The position numbers and the translations under genes were made by a program. Source: Spirillospora albida (GTDB lineage: Bacteria; Actinomycetota; Actinomycetes; Streptosporangiales; Streptosporangiaceae). Taken from it: DNA of 64,000 nt. Below the pieces are notes generated by a model. The model did not search any database. It worked only from the letters and a program-made list of their open reading frames with translations, and was not told where the DNA came from. This document shows, piece after piece, positions 51,496 through 59,876 of the stretch (positions are counted from its first letter, which is position 1; each line of letters begins with the position of its first letter). The DNA lies in NCBI RefSeq assembly GCF_000718255.1, contig NZ_JOFJ01000003.1, forward strand, positions 62,001 through 126,000, read 5' to 3'.

Positions 51496-52332
51496 CTACG
51501 CCTGCCCGACCTTGAACCGGGCGAAGCGGACGACCTTGACGCCGGCCTCGTCGAGGACCTTCGTGATCGTCTTCTTGCCGTCCTTGACGAACGCCTGCTC
51601 CAGCAGCACGAAGTCGCGGAAGTACGCGTTCACGCGGCCCTCGACGATCTTCGGGATCGCCTGCTCGGGCTTGCCCTCCTCGCGGGTGATCTGCTCGGCG
51701 AGCGCCCGCTCCTTCTCGATCGCCTCGGCGGGGATCTCGTCGCGGGTGAGGTACTTCGGCGCCATCGCGGCGATCTGCTGCGCGATGTCCTTGGCGACCT
51801 CGGCGTTCTCCTTGTCCAGCTCGACCAGGACGCCGGTGGTCGGCGGCAGGGACGGGTCGGACTTGTGCAGGTAGCTCGCCACGTAGGCCCCCGTGAAGTG
51901 GGCGAAGCGGCGCAGCTCCAGCTTCTCGCCGATCTTGGCGCTGTTCTCCTCGATCAGGGCCTGGACGGTCGTGCCCGCCTCGATCTCGGACCCGAGCAGG
52001 GCGGCCGCGTCGGTGGCGCCGCTCTCGGCGGCGAACTTGACGAGGCGGTCCGCGAGCTCGATGAAGGAGGCGTTCTTGGCGACGAAGTCGGTCTCGCAGT
52101 TGAGCTCCAGGAGCGCGCCGTCACCGGTGCCCTGGAAGTACTCGGCGACGAGGCCGTTCGCGGCGGTGCGCTCGGCGCGCTTGCCGACGTCCTTGGCGCC
52201 CTGCAGGCGCAGCAGCTCCGTGGCCTTCTCGAAGTCGCCCTCCGCCTCCGTGAGGGCGTTCTTGCACGCCATCATGCCGGAGCCGGTCAGCTCGCGAAGC
52301 CGCTTGACGTCAGCGGCGGTGAAGTCAGCCAT
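51496..52332 (-). CDS. tsf: Elongation factor Ts
   Basis: 278 aa from ATG 52332 (MADFTAADVKRLRELTGSGM). Nucleotide exchange factor for EF-Tu: UBA-like N-terminus, then MACKNALTEAEGDFEKATEL, and the core ELNCETDFVAKNASF. A longer frame upstream is low-complexity shadow. Separated from rpsB by 85 bp with a strong hairpin. Confidence 0.98.
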   Translation of the reverse strand: MADFTAADVKRLRELTGSGMMACKNALTEAEGDFEKATELLRLQGAKDVGKRAERTAANGLVAEYFQGTGDGALLELNCETDFVAKNASFIELADRLVKFAAESGATDAAALLGSEIEAGTTVQALIEENSAKIGEKLELRRFAHFTGAYVASYLHKSDPSLPPTTGVLVELDKENAEVAKDIAQQIAAMAPKYLTRDEIPAEAIEKERALAEQITREEGKPEQAIPKIVEGRVNAYFRDFVLLEQAFVKDGKKTITKVLDEAGVKVVRFARFKVGQA

Positions 52333-52376
52333 CGCTCTCTTCGCTTCTCTCGTCGTTGGTCGGTGGGACCCGCGAC

Positions 52377-52411
52377 GGTCCCGGCGGCGCCCTTTCGGGG
52401 CCGCCGGGACC
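52377..52411 (-). terminator. rpsB-tsf intergenic hairpin
   Basis: A 12-bp perfect stem (52377-52388 with 52400-52411) encloses CCC/GGG around TTTC. As an attenuator it would set a higher level of S2 than of EF-Ts; the arrangement resembles the rpsB-tsf attenuator of other bacteria in position only. Confidence 0.65.
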
Positions 52412-52417
52412 GCGGGA

Positions 52418-53377
52418 TCAGGCCTGCTCGGACTCGCCGTCGGCCGGAGCGGCCTCGGCGGCGGGCTCGGTGGCGGCCTCGGCGGACTGCTCGGTGGCCT
52501 CGGCGGGCTGCTCGGCGGCGGCCTCGGCCGGCTGCTCGGCGGGCTCGGCGGGCTGCTCGGCCGGGGCGGCGTCGGCGGCGTCGGCGGGCTTGCCCTCGAG
52601 CAGGTCGCGCTCCCACTCGGCCAGCGGCTCGGCGGCACCGGCGGCGCCCTCGGCCGGCTTCTCGTCGCCGCCGCCGGCCGCACCGGCGCGGGCGATGAGG
52701 CCGTCGGCCACGGAGTCGGCGACCACGCGGGTCAGCAGGCTGACGCTGCGGATCGCGTCGTCGTTGCCCGGGATCGGGTAGTCGACCTCGTCCGGGTCGC
52801 AGTTGGTGTCGAGGATGGCGACGACCGGGATGCCGAGCTTCTTGGCCTCGTTGACCGCGATGTGCTCCTTCTTGGTGTCCACGATCCAGATGGCGGAGGG
52901 GACCTTCGCCATGTCGCGGATACCGCCGAGGGTGCGCTCCAGCTTGTCCTTCTCGCGGCGCAGGCCGAGGAGCTCCTTCTTGGTCATCCCGGAGCCGGCC
53001 ACGTCGTCGTAGTCGATCTCCTCCAGCTCCTTGAGCCGGGTGAGGCGCTTGTGGACGGTGGAGAAGTTGGTGAGCATGCCGCCCAGCCACCGCTGGTTGA
53101 CGAAGGGCATCCCGACCCGGGTGGCCTGCTCGGCGATGGCCTCCTGGGCCTGCTTCTTGGTGCCGACGAACAGGATCGTGCCGCCGTGCGCGACCGTGGC
53201 CTTGACGAACTCGAAGGCGCGGTCGATGTAGGACAGCGACTGCTGCAGGTCGATGATGTAGATGCCGTTGCGGTCCGTGAGGATGAACCGCTTCATCTTC
53301 GGGTTCCACCGGCGGGTCTGGTGGCCGAAGTGGACGCCGCTCTCGAGGAGCTGCCGCATGGTGACGACGGGTGCCAT
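52418..53377 (-). CDS. rpsB: 30S ribosomal protein S2
   Basis: 319 aa, longer than the usual 240-300. MRQLLESGVHFGHQTRRWNP, FILTDRNGIYIIDLQQSL, FVGTKKQAQEAI, WLGGMLTNF, and IPGNDDAIRSVSLLTRVVAD identify it. The C-terminal 60 or so residues are a run of Glu/Ala/Pro repeats (AEQPAEPAEQPAEAAAEQ type), typical of some actinobacterial S2 proteins but extended here. Start of the rpsB-tsf-pyrH-frr-cdsA run. Confidence 0.98.
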   Translation of the reverse strand: MAPVVTMRQLLESGVHFGHQTRRWNPKMKRFILTDRNGIYIIDLQQSLSYIDRAFEFVKATVAHGGTILFVGTKKQAQEAIAEQATRVGMPFVNQRWLGGMLTNFSTVHKRLTRLKELEEIDYDDVAGSGMTKKELLGLRREKDKLERTLGGIRDMAKVPSAIWIVDTKKEHIAVNEAKKLGIPVVAILDTNCDPDEVDYPIPGNDDAIRSVSLLTRVVADSVADGLIARAGAAGGGDEKPAEGAAGAAEPLAEWERDLLEGKPADAADAAPAEQPAEPAEQPAEAAAEQPAEATEQSAEAATEPAAEAAPADGESEQA

Positions 53378-53754
53378 AGCCCGTGTTCTCCTTCTCTGGC
53401 CCGGTACCGGGCCGCATTTGGTTGTCTGCCTGCGCCCGGGCGCCGCCCCACCGTCACCGGAGGTGACGGACCGAGGGACAGCGCCCCACCATGTCGTTCG
53501 GTGGCATGCGGACGCGTGAAATCAGCCGCCGGGGTCCCAGGCGGCTGTGACTCTCCCGCTCGTGGAGCGGCTTCTCACCTCTCCGCGGGCGGATCGGCGA
53601 CGGCCAGGCCCTGGCCGATGTCCAGACGGACACGGCAACAGATTATCAGGGCGCGGAGGGCGTCCGGGCATCGACGGCCCGGCGGCCGCGAGGGGTTATC
53701 CACAGTTGCGGAAGGAGCGGCGCGCCGGCCACCGTCAACGGCAGGCTCACCGGC
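53378..53754. promoter_or_regulatory. rpsB leader / M23 upstream region
   Basis: 377 bp between divergent genes. The rpsB leader contains a perfect 16-bp palindrome at 53399-53414 (GGCCCGGTACCGGGCC) close to the start codon and a CAGCCGCC/GGCGGCTG hairpin at 53523-53547, both candidates for S2 autoregulation. GATAAT on the minus strand (53646-53641) could be the rpsB -10. TTATCCACA is at 53696-53704. Confidence 0.5.
53696..53704 (+). promoter_or_regulatory. DnaA-box-like TTATCCACA
   Basis: Perfect TTATCCACA followed by G, 50 bp upstream of the M23 gene. Second of three in the window. Confidence 0.4.
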
Positions 53755-54444
53755 ATGACCCTGCTCACCGTGCTCGTCACCTGCATGATCGCGGCCGGTG
53801 CGCCCGGCGCGGACGCCCGGCGCTGGCCCCTCGGCCCACCCGTCCCCCAGGTCGTCCGGGCCTTCTCCCCGCCCGCCGTCCCCTGGGGCCCCGGCCACCG
53901 CGGCGTGGACCTCGCCGCGCGGCCGGGCCAGCCCGTCCACGCCGCCGCGCCCGGCCGCGTCGCGTACGCCGGCCGCATCGCGGGCCGGGGCGTCGTCACG
54001 ATCGCGCACGGTGCCCTCCGCACCACGTACCTGCCCGTCCGCCCCAGCGTCCGCCCCGGGGGCCGGGTCGGAGCGGGCACCCGAATCGGCGCCCTGGAGG
54101 GCGGCACTCCGCACTGCCCGACACCCTGCCTGCACTGGGGCCTGCTCCGCGGCGGCACGTACCTGGACCCGCTGCTCCTGGTGCGTCCCCAGGTCCGTCT
54201 CCTCCCCCAGTGGCAGCCCATGCCCAAGACCGAATCGCCCCCGAGGCGGGCACCGCGCTCGTCCCATGAGATGGGCCTGCGCGACGCGACCACGGCGACC
54301 GGAGGGGCCGTCACCGGCCTGGCCTTGGCGTACACGATGAGCTTCCTGACCCGCCGCTTCCGCTTCCGCTCCCGAAATCGCCCGGACGGGGTCGTGGACC
54401 TGGCCCGAGAACGCCAGGTCCGCCGAGTCCGCCGCACCCTCTGA
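53755..54444 (+). CDS. Secreted M23-family (LytM-like) protein with altered HXH motif
   Basis: 229 aa. Signal peptide (MTLLTVLVTCMIAAGAPGADA) then an M23 domain: zinc ligands His48 and Asp52 in GHRGVDLA, PVHAAAPGRVAYAG, and the final motif CLHWG at 125-129, where the first His of HXH is Cys125 while ligand His127 is kept. A second hydrophobic helix near residue 185 (AVTGLALAYTMSFL) and an Arg-rich C-terminus suggest membrane attachment. Presumed cell-wall role or non-catalytic binder. In actinobacteria this gene is usually divergent from rpsB, as here. Confidence 0.9.
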   Translation: MTLLTVLVTCMIAAGAPGADARRWPLGPPVPQVVRAFSPPAVPWGPGHRGVDLAARPGQPVHAAAPGRVAYAGRIAGRGVVTIAHGALRTTYLPVRPSVRPGGRVGAGTRIGALEGGTPHCPTPCLHWGLLRGGTYLDPLLLVRPQVRLLPQWQPMPKTESPPRRAPRSSHEMGLRDATTATGGAVTGLALAYTMSFLTRRFRFRSRNRPDGVVDLARERQVRRVRRTL

Positions 54445-54486
54445 GCCGGGCTCTATGCCACCCGGGCCACGAACCGACCGGGACGC

Positions 54487-54513
54487 GTCGGCCGCCAGGG
54501 CGCGCCGGCCGAC
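54487..54513. terminator. Bidirectional hairpin between M23 and xerC
   Basis: GTCGGCCG (54487-54494) pairs with CGGCCGAC (54506-54513), 11-nt loop, in the convergent 152-bp gap. Confidence 0.5.
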
Positions 54514-54596
54514 GAGCGAGGCCCCACTCGCCGCGCCGGACCGATTGATGGGCGAGGCGGAAGGGTCCCCCTGGCCCGTGTCTCCTATCCGCCCCC

Positions 54597-55508
54597 TCAG
54601 TCGTCGCGGACGCCTCGGGGATGGGCTCGGCGGTGCACATGTCTGAGGCGGTCCACGGACACCTGGGTGTAGAGCTGCGTCGTCTGGAGGGAGGCGTGGC
54701 CGAGGATCTCCTGGACACTGCGCAGATCGGCGCCCCCCTCCAGGAGATGGGTGGCGGCGGTGTGGCGCAGCCCGTGCGGGCCGAGGTCCGGCATCCCGCC
54801 CGCCTCGGATATCCGCGTGTGGACGATCCGGCGGGCACTGGTGGGGTGAAGCCGTCTCCCGCGCGCGCCCAGGAACATCGCGGGGCCGCTGTCCTCGGTC
54901 AGCAGGGCGGGACGTCCTGAGCGCAGCCAGTCCTGCAGGGCGCGCACGGCCGGCTCGCCGACGGGAACGGTCCGTTCACGACCGCCCTTGCCCATGACCC
55001 GGATCGTCCGGCGGCCGGTATCGAGGTCGTCCACGTCGAGGCCGCAGAGCTCCCCCACGCGCACGCCCGTTCCGTAGAGGACCTCCAAGACCGCGGCGTC
55101 GCGCAGTCCCAGGTGTCCCTCCGCGTCCAGCCCGTCGAGCAGGCGGCTCGCGTCGCCCTGGCTCAGCACGGTGGGGAGCTCCCGCTGCCGCTTCGGCGTG
55201 CCCAGCAGCAGCCCGGGATCCTCGGGCAGCAGGCCCCCGCGGTGGAGGTGCCGCGTGAACGCGCGCACGGCGGCCGTCCGGCGGGCGAGCGTGGCGCGGG
55301 CCCGGCCGGACGCGTGCTGCCGCGCCAGCCAGGCCCGCAGGAGCGCCACATCCAGGTCGGCGGGCGACGTCACTCCCACCTGAGCGGCGTACGCGCACAG
55401 GTCTCCCAGGTCTCCCAAGTAGGCGCGCAGGGTGTGCGGTGACACGTCGCGCTCGGCACGGAGGTGGCGCCCGAAGTCGTCGATGGCCTCTTCCAGAGGG
55501 ATGCTCAC
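54597..55508 (-). CDS. xerC: Tyrosine recombinase XerC
   Basis: 303 aa from GTG 55508 (VSIPLEEAIDDFGRHL); a further 12 residues upstream look non-native. N-terminal SAM-like core-binding domain (HTLRAYLGDLGDLCAY) and C-terminal catalytic domain: Arg in GTGVRVGELCGL, HGLRHTAATHLLEGG, and LGHASLQTTQLY with nucleophilic Tyr. Resolves chromosome dimers at dif with XerD. No dif site seen here. Position between dprA-region genes and rpsB matches mycobacteria. Confidence 0.96.
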   Translation of the reverse strand: MSIPLEEAIDDFGRHLRAERDVSPHTLRAYLGDLGDLCAYAAQVGVTSPADLDVALLRAWLARQHASGRARATLARRTAAVRAFTRHLHRGGLLPEDPGLLLGTPKRQRELPTVLSQGDASRLLDGLDAEGHLGLRDAAVLEVLYGTGVRVGELCGLDVDDLDTGRRTIRVMGKGGRERTVPVGEPAVRALQDWLRSGRPALLTEDSGPAMFLGARGRRLHPTSARRIVHTRISEAGGMPDLGPHGLRHTAATHLLEGGADLRSVQEILGHASLQTTQLYTQVSVDRLRHVHRRAHPRGVRDD

Positions 55509-55590
55509 AGCCGCCACGCTGCGCCAACGGCGCCTCCGAGGCAAGCACCGACGCCGGTATCACCCGAATCACCGGAATCGGTCTCCACGG

Positions 55591-55599
55591 TTATCCACA
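55591..55599 (+). promoter_or_regulatory. DnaA-box-like TTATCCACA
   Basis: Perfect TTATCCACA followed by G in the xerC-yraN divergent gap, 63 bp upstream of yraN. Third of three in the window. Confidence 0.4.
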
Positions 55600-55662
55600 G
55601 TTCACCGTCCCCCTTCCCGCCGGTCACCGAGTGCAGCACGGTGATGACCGGAGGTGAGACCC

Positions 55663-56016
55663 ATGACCACGCACATCGATCTCGGACGGCGCGGCGAGGA
55701 CGCGGCCGCGGCATATCTGGGCGCACTCGGCTGGAAGATCATCGACCGCAACTGGCGGTGCCCCGAGGGCGAGCTCGACATCGTCGCGCACGACGGCCGC
55801 GGGCACGTCGCCTGCGAGGTGAAGACGCGCACCTCGGTCCGGTTCGGGGATCCGCTGGAAGCGATCACCCCCGCGAAGGCGCGGCGGCTGCGGCTGCTCG
55901 CCTGGCGGTGGGCTGCCGTGCACGGCGTCGGCGCGACGGGGATGCGGGTGGACGTCCTCGGCCTCCTCACCGAGGGCGGCGGCTTCTCCATCCGGCATCA
56001 CCGGGAGGTGTGCTAG
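55663..56016 (+). CDS. YraN family (UPF0102) putative endonuclease
   Basis: 117 aa from ATG 55663 with GGAGGTGAG. Restriction-endonuclease-like fold: LGRRGEDAAAAYLGALGWKI, then the catalytic pattern EGELDIVAHDGRGHVACEVKTRT (Asp and EVK). It ends directly before yifB (ATG follows the TAG with no gap), forming yraN-yifB-dprA. Function is unproven; a Holliday-junction or DNA-processing role is suspected from its association with natural-transformation genes. Confidence 0.95.
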   Translation: MTTHIDLGRRGEDAAAAYLGALGWKIIDRNWRCPEGELDIVAHDGRGHVACEVKTRTSVRFGDPLEAITPAKARRLRLLAWRWAAVHGVGATGMRVDVLGLLTEGGGFSIRHHREVC

Positions 56017-57570
56017 ATGACGCTCGCGAAGACGCGCTCGGTGTCCCTGGTGGGGGTGGACGGCTTCGTCGTCGACGTGGAGGCCGCGATCACCAGCGGG
56101 ATGCCCGGCCTGCACCTGGTCGGGCTGCCCGACGCGGCGCTGAACGAGGCCCGCGACCGCGTTCGCGCCGCGATCTTCAACTCCGGCGAGGACTGGCCCA
56201 ACCGGCACGTCACGGTGTCGCTGTTCCCCGCCAGCCTGCCGAAACGCGGATCGACGTTCGATGTCGCCATAGCCATCGCGCTGCTCGCCGCGGCGGAGGC
56301 GGTGCCGCCCCGGGCGTGCGAGGGCCTGGTCCTGATCGGCGAACTCGGCCTGGACGGCCGCATCCGCCCCATCCCGGGGGTCCTGCCGGCCGTCCTGGCG
56401 GCGGCGAACGCGGGCTGCCGCACGGTCGTCGTCCCCCGCGCGAACGCCGCCGAGGCCGAACTCGTCCCCGGCGTGCAAGTGATCTGCGCGGCCACCCTGC
56501 GGGGCCTGCTGTGCCTGCTCCGAGACGAGCCGCCGCCACCGGAAGAGGAGCCGGACGAGACCGCCACCGGCCCCATGGACGGCCTGGCGCTCGGCAACCG
56601 GCAGGACACCTCCGGCCTCGACCTCGCCGACGTCCGCGGGCAGGCGGAGGCTCGCCGCGCCCTGGAGATCAGCGCCGCCGGAGGCCATCACCTGTTCTTC
56701 GCCGGGCCGCCCGGGTGCGGCAAGACGATGCTGGCGGAGCGGCTGCAGACCCTGCTGCCGCCGCTGGAGGCCGACTCGGCGCTCGAGGTCACCGCGATCC
56801 ACTCCGTCGCGGGGACGCTCCCGCCGGGACGGCCGCTGATCGTCCAGCCGCCGTTCTACGCACCGCACCACACCGCGACCCGCGCCGCCATGGTGGGCGG
56901 CGGCTCGGGCCGCCTCCTGAAACCGGGCGCGGTCTCACTGGCCCACCGAGGGATCCTGTTCCTGGACGAGGCGCCCGAGTTCACCGGCGGAACCCTCGAC
57001 GCGCTCCGCCAGCCCCTCGAAGAGGGCGAGGTGCGGATCTCCCGCGCCGAGGGCACCGCCCGCTTCCCGGCGCGGTTCACCCTCGTCCTCGCGGCGAACC
57101 CGTGCCCCTGCGCGGCGGCCAAGCAGGTCGACTGCTCCTGCGCCCCCGGCATACGCCGCAGATACCTGTCCCGCATCTCCGGCCCGCTCCTCGACCGGAT
57201 CGACCTCAAGCTCGAACTGAGTCCCGCCAGCCGCGCCGAGCTCCGCTACGACCTGGAGTTCGCCGAGACCAGCGATGTAGTCGCCGAACGGGTCCTGCTC
57301 GCCCGGGAACGTACGCTGAAGCGGCTGGTCGACACGCCATGGCGCTCCAACTCCGAGATCCCCGGCCCGGAGCTGCGCCGCCGCTTCACTCCCGGCGCCG
57401 AGGCGATGAAGGCGGCCGACGACGCGCTCCAGCGGGGCACGCTCAGCGCCCGGGGCCTCGACCGGGTCCTGCGGGTCGCGTGGACGATCGCGGACCTGGC
57501 CGGGCACGAGGAGCCCCACCCGGACGACATCGGCGGCGCCCTCATGCTCTGGAGCGGGAGGCGGCCGTGA
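56017..57570 (+). CDS. YifB/ComM family Mg-chelatase-like AAA ATPase
   Basis: 517 aa. N-terminal Lon-protease-like domain (VEAAITSGMPGLHLVGLPDA, FDVAIAIALLAAA), AAA core with Walker A GPPGCGKTMLAERL, Walker B GILFLDEAPEF, sensor region LVLAANPCPC, a zinc-like Cys pair (QVDCSCAPG) and the Mg_chelatase_C domain. ComM orthologues are hexameric helicases promoting branch migration during transformation. Overlaps dprA by 4 nt (GTGA). Confidence 0.96.
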   Translation: MTLAKTRSVSLVGVDGFVVDVEAAITSGMPGLHLVGLPDAALNEARDRVRAAIFNSGEDWPNRHVTVSLFPASLPKRGSTFDVAIAIALLAAAEAVPPRACEGLVLIGELGLDGRIRPIPGVLPAVLAAANAGCRTVVVPRANAAEAELVPGVQVICAATLRGLLCLLRDEPPPPEEEPDETATGPMDGLALGNRQDTSGLDLADVRGQAEARRALEISAAGGHHLFFAGPPGCGKTMLAERLQTLLPPLEADSALEVTAIHSVAGTLPPGRPLIVQPPFYAPHHTATRAAMVGGGSGRLLKPGAVSLAHRGILFLDEAPEFTGGTLDALRQPLEEGEVRISRAEGTARFPARFTLVLAANPCPCAAAKQVDCSCAPGIRRRYLSRISGPLLDRIDLKLELSPASRAELRYDLEFAETSDVVAERVLLARERTLKRLVDTPWRSNSEIPGPELRRRFTPGAEAMKAADDALQRGTLSARGLDRVLRVAWTIADLAGHEEPHPDDIGGALMLWSGRRP

Positions 57571-58703
57571 ACGACGAGCGCATCGCCCGCGCCACCCTCA
57601 CCGCCGTCGCCGAACCCGGCGACGTCCTCCTCAACCGGATCATCGCGCACGCCGGGGCCGAGGGCGCACTGGACATCATCCGGACGGCGCGTATCCCACA
57701 TGGACTGCCCGTCACCGGGAAGGAGGCCGAGCGCCTCGACCACTGGCGGATCCGCCTGGCCGGCGCGGAACCCGACCTCGATCGCGAGGTCTGCGACCGG
57801 TTCGGCGGACGCCTCGTCTGCCCGGGAGACCCGGAATGGCCGACCACGCTCGATGACCTCGGCGACCGCCGCCCCTACGCCCTATGGCTGCGCGGGCCCG
57901 GCGACCTGCGCAACGGCGGCCTGCGGTCGGTCGCCGTCGTCGGGTCCCGCGCCGCCTCGCCCTACGGTTCGCGCGTCGCGTCCGACTTCGCCTGTGACCT
58001 CGCCGACAAGGGCTGGACGGTGATCTCCGGCGGCGCCCTCGGCATCGACGCCGCCGCGCACCGCGGCGCTCTGGCCGCCGACGGCCCGACCATCGCCGTC
58101 CTCGCCAACGGCGTCGACGTGCCCTACCCGGCGTCCAACGAGGGGTTGTTCGCCGAAATGGCTCGCCGTTGCCTGCTGGTCAGCGAATCCCCGCCGGGGA
58201 CGCACCCGCACCGGCTCCGCTTCCTCGTGCGCAACCGCGTGATCGCGGCGCTCTCGCGGGGGACCGTCCTCGTGGAGGCGGAGGCTCGCAGCGGCGCGCT
58301 CAACACCGCCTCGTGGGCGCGCAAGCTGGGCCGCGTCGTGATGGCCGTCCCGGGCCCGATCACGTCCCGCACATCGGTCGGCTGCCATGCGCTCTTCCGC
58401 GAGCAGGCCGCGATCGTGGTCACCCGCTCCGAGGAGATCGTCGAGGCGGTGGGCCGCATCGGCGCCGACCTGGCCCCGCCGCCGCACACCCCGGTGCTCC
58501 CCCGCGACCGGCTGGATCCCGGCACCCGCGCGGTCCTGGAGGCGTTCCCGGCCCGGGGCGCGACCGGCCCCGCCCAGCTCGCGGTGAAGGCGGGCGCCGA
58601 TCTCGTCACCGTCAACGCGAAACTGGGTCTTCTGGCCGCCGGCGGCTTCGTCGAACGCGCGCCGACCGGGTGGCGGCTCACCGAGGCGGCCAAGTCCACC
58701 TGA
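57567..58703 (+). CDS. dprA: DNA-processing protein DprA
   Basis: 378 aa from GTG 57567. Rossmann-like core VAVVGSRAASPYGSRVA, SGGALGIDAAAHRGAL, ANGVDVPYPASNEGL, HRLRFLVRNRVIAALS and GCHALFREQAAIV, with a C-terminal winged-helix (DprA_WH: GPAQLAVKAGADLVTVNAKLG). It loads RecA on incoming single-stranded DNA. Third gene of yraN-yifB-dprA. The following 129 bp to the convergent DUF2469 gene lack a clear terminator. Confidence 0.96.
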   Translation: MNDERIARATLTAVAEPGDVLLNRIIAHAGAEGALDIIRTARIPHGLPVTGKEAERLDHWRIRLAGAEPDLDREVCDRFGGRLVCPGDPEWPTTLDDLGDRRPYALWLRGPGDLRNGGLRSVAVVGSRAASPYGSRVASDFACDLADKGWTVISGGALGIDAAAHRGALAADGPTIAVLANGVDVPYPASNEGLFAEMARRCLLVSESPPGTHPHRLRFLVRNRVIAALSRGTVLVEAEARSGALNTASWARKLGRVVMAVPGPITSRTSVGCHALFREQAAIVVTRSEEIVEAVGRIGADLAPPPHTPVLPRDRLDPGTRAVLEAFPARGATGPAQLAVKAGADLVTVNAKLGLLAAGGFVERAPTGWRLTEAAKST

Positions 58704-58832
58704 CACCACGGCCCCGCGCCCGGCGCCCGATACCGGAGGCGTCTCCTCACACCCAGCGTCCCCCAGCCACACGACAGAAGATCGTGCAGGGCGATCGATA
58801 AGGAGCGGGCGCTCACCGCGCCGATCCGCGTG

Positions 58833-59147
58833 TCAACGCTCGGAAGGGAGTTCGAAGTCGCTCTTGGCGAGTTCCTCGATATTGACGTCCTTGAACGTGA
58901 CGACACGGACGTTCTTCACAAAACGAGCAGGTCTGTACATATCCCAGACCCAGGCGTCCTGCATGGTGACCTCGAAGAAGGTCTCGCCGTTGTCGGTGCC
59001 GCGGACCTGCATGTCGACCGAGTTCGTCAGGTAGAACCTGCGATCGGTCTCGACGACGTAGGTGAACAGCCCGACGACGTCGCGGTACTCCCGATAGAGC
59101 TGCAGCTCCATCTCGGTCTCGTACTTCTCGAGATCCTCGGCGCTCAC
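58833..59147 (-). CDS. DUF2469 domain-containing protein
   Basis: 104 aa from GTG 59147. Highly conserved actinobacterial protein: MSAEDLEKYETEMELQLYRE, YREYRDVVGLFTYVVETDRR, QDAWVWDMYRPARFVKNVRV, VNIEELAKSDFELP. Function unknown; almost always encoded next to rnhB, whose stop it overlaps by 4 nt. Strong conservation suggests a housekeeping role. Confidence 0.96.
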   Translation of the reverse strand: MSAEDLEKYETEMELQLYREYRDVVGLFTYVVETDRRFYLTNSVDMQVRGTDNGETFFEVTMQDAWVWDMYRPARFVKNVRVVTFKDVNIEELAKSDFELPSER

Positions 59148-59869
59148 GCTCGTGCCCCCTCCGTACGGCCTTCGCCCGGGACCTCCCCGCCGGTCTCCTG
59201 CCCCAAGGCCACCCCTCCATTGTCGCGCAACGCCCTCCCCACATTGACGTAGGAGAACCGATGTTCCGCACACGGCCCGTACGTGTCGAGCGCCGCCCCG
59301 TGAGTCTTCGTCACATACCCCTTATGCACGTCGAATCCGTACTCCGGGTACCGCTCGTGCAATTCCGTCATGATCCGGTCTCGGGTGACCTTGGCGACGA
59401 TGGAGGCGGCCGCGACACACGCCGCGACCTGATCCCCCTTGATCATCGCCAGCCCGGGCACCTCCAACCCCGGTACGGGGAACCCGTCGCTCAGCACGTA
59501 CGCCGGCCGCTCCGCCAGGGCCGCGAGCGCCCGTCGCATTCCGGTGATGTTGCACCGGTGCAGCCCGATCCGGTCGATGTCGTGGCACGGGACCACGACG
59601 ACGCTCCACGCCCGCGCCCGCTCGGTGATCTCCGCGTACAGCGCTTCGCGCCGCGCCGGGGTGAGCAGCTTCGAGTCGGTGAGTCCCTCGATCCGCCCGC
59701 GTCCACCATGGAGGATCACCGCCCCGATCACCAGCGGCCCCGCGCACGCCCCGCGCCCCGCCTCGTCCACGCCCGCGACGGGCCCGAAACCGGCGTGTTC
59801 CAGTGCGCGCTCGTACGCGTAGAGCCCGGCGTCGCGGCGCGGCGTGAACCGGAGTGGACGACCCTTCAT
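59144..59869 (-). CDS. rnhB: Ribonuclease HII
   Basis: 241 aa from ATG 59869, chosen because TACGCT lies 7 nt upstream (leaderless). Removes ribonucleotides from DNA. Catalytic Asp35-Glu36 in VAGVDEAGRGACAGPLV, Asp in GLTDSKLL, and the third acidic residue in the KGDQ region (MIKGDQVAACVAAASIVAKV), with HKGYVTKTHGAALDTYG. Paired with DUF2469 downstream. Confidence 0.97.
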   Translation of the reverse strand: MKGRPLRFTPRRDAGLYAYERALEHAGFGPVAGVDEAGRGACAGPLVIGAVILHGGRGRIEGLTDSKLLTPARREALYAEITERARAWSVVVVPCHDIDRIGLHRCNITGMRRALAALAERPAYVLSDGFPVPGLEVPGLAMIKGDQVAACVAAASIVAKVTRDRIMTELHERYPEYGFDVHKGYVTKTHGAALDTYGPCAEHRFSYVNVGRALRDNGGVALGQETGGEVPGEGRTEGARA

Positions 59870-59876
59870 GCCCCGC

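Noticed and set aside
54597..55508. xerC as the integrase of a mobile element
   Set aside because: It has the chromosomal XerC length and motifs and lies at the syntenic position near rpsB; no tRNA, att repeats or phage genes flank it.
53696..55599. Replication origin (oriC) because of DnaA-box-like 9-mers
   Set aside because: Only three isolated boxes kilobases apart, no cluster or AT-rich unwinding element, and none of dnaA, dnaN or parAB nearby.
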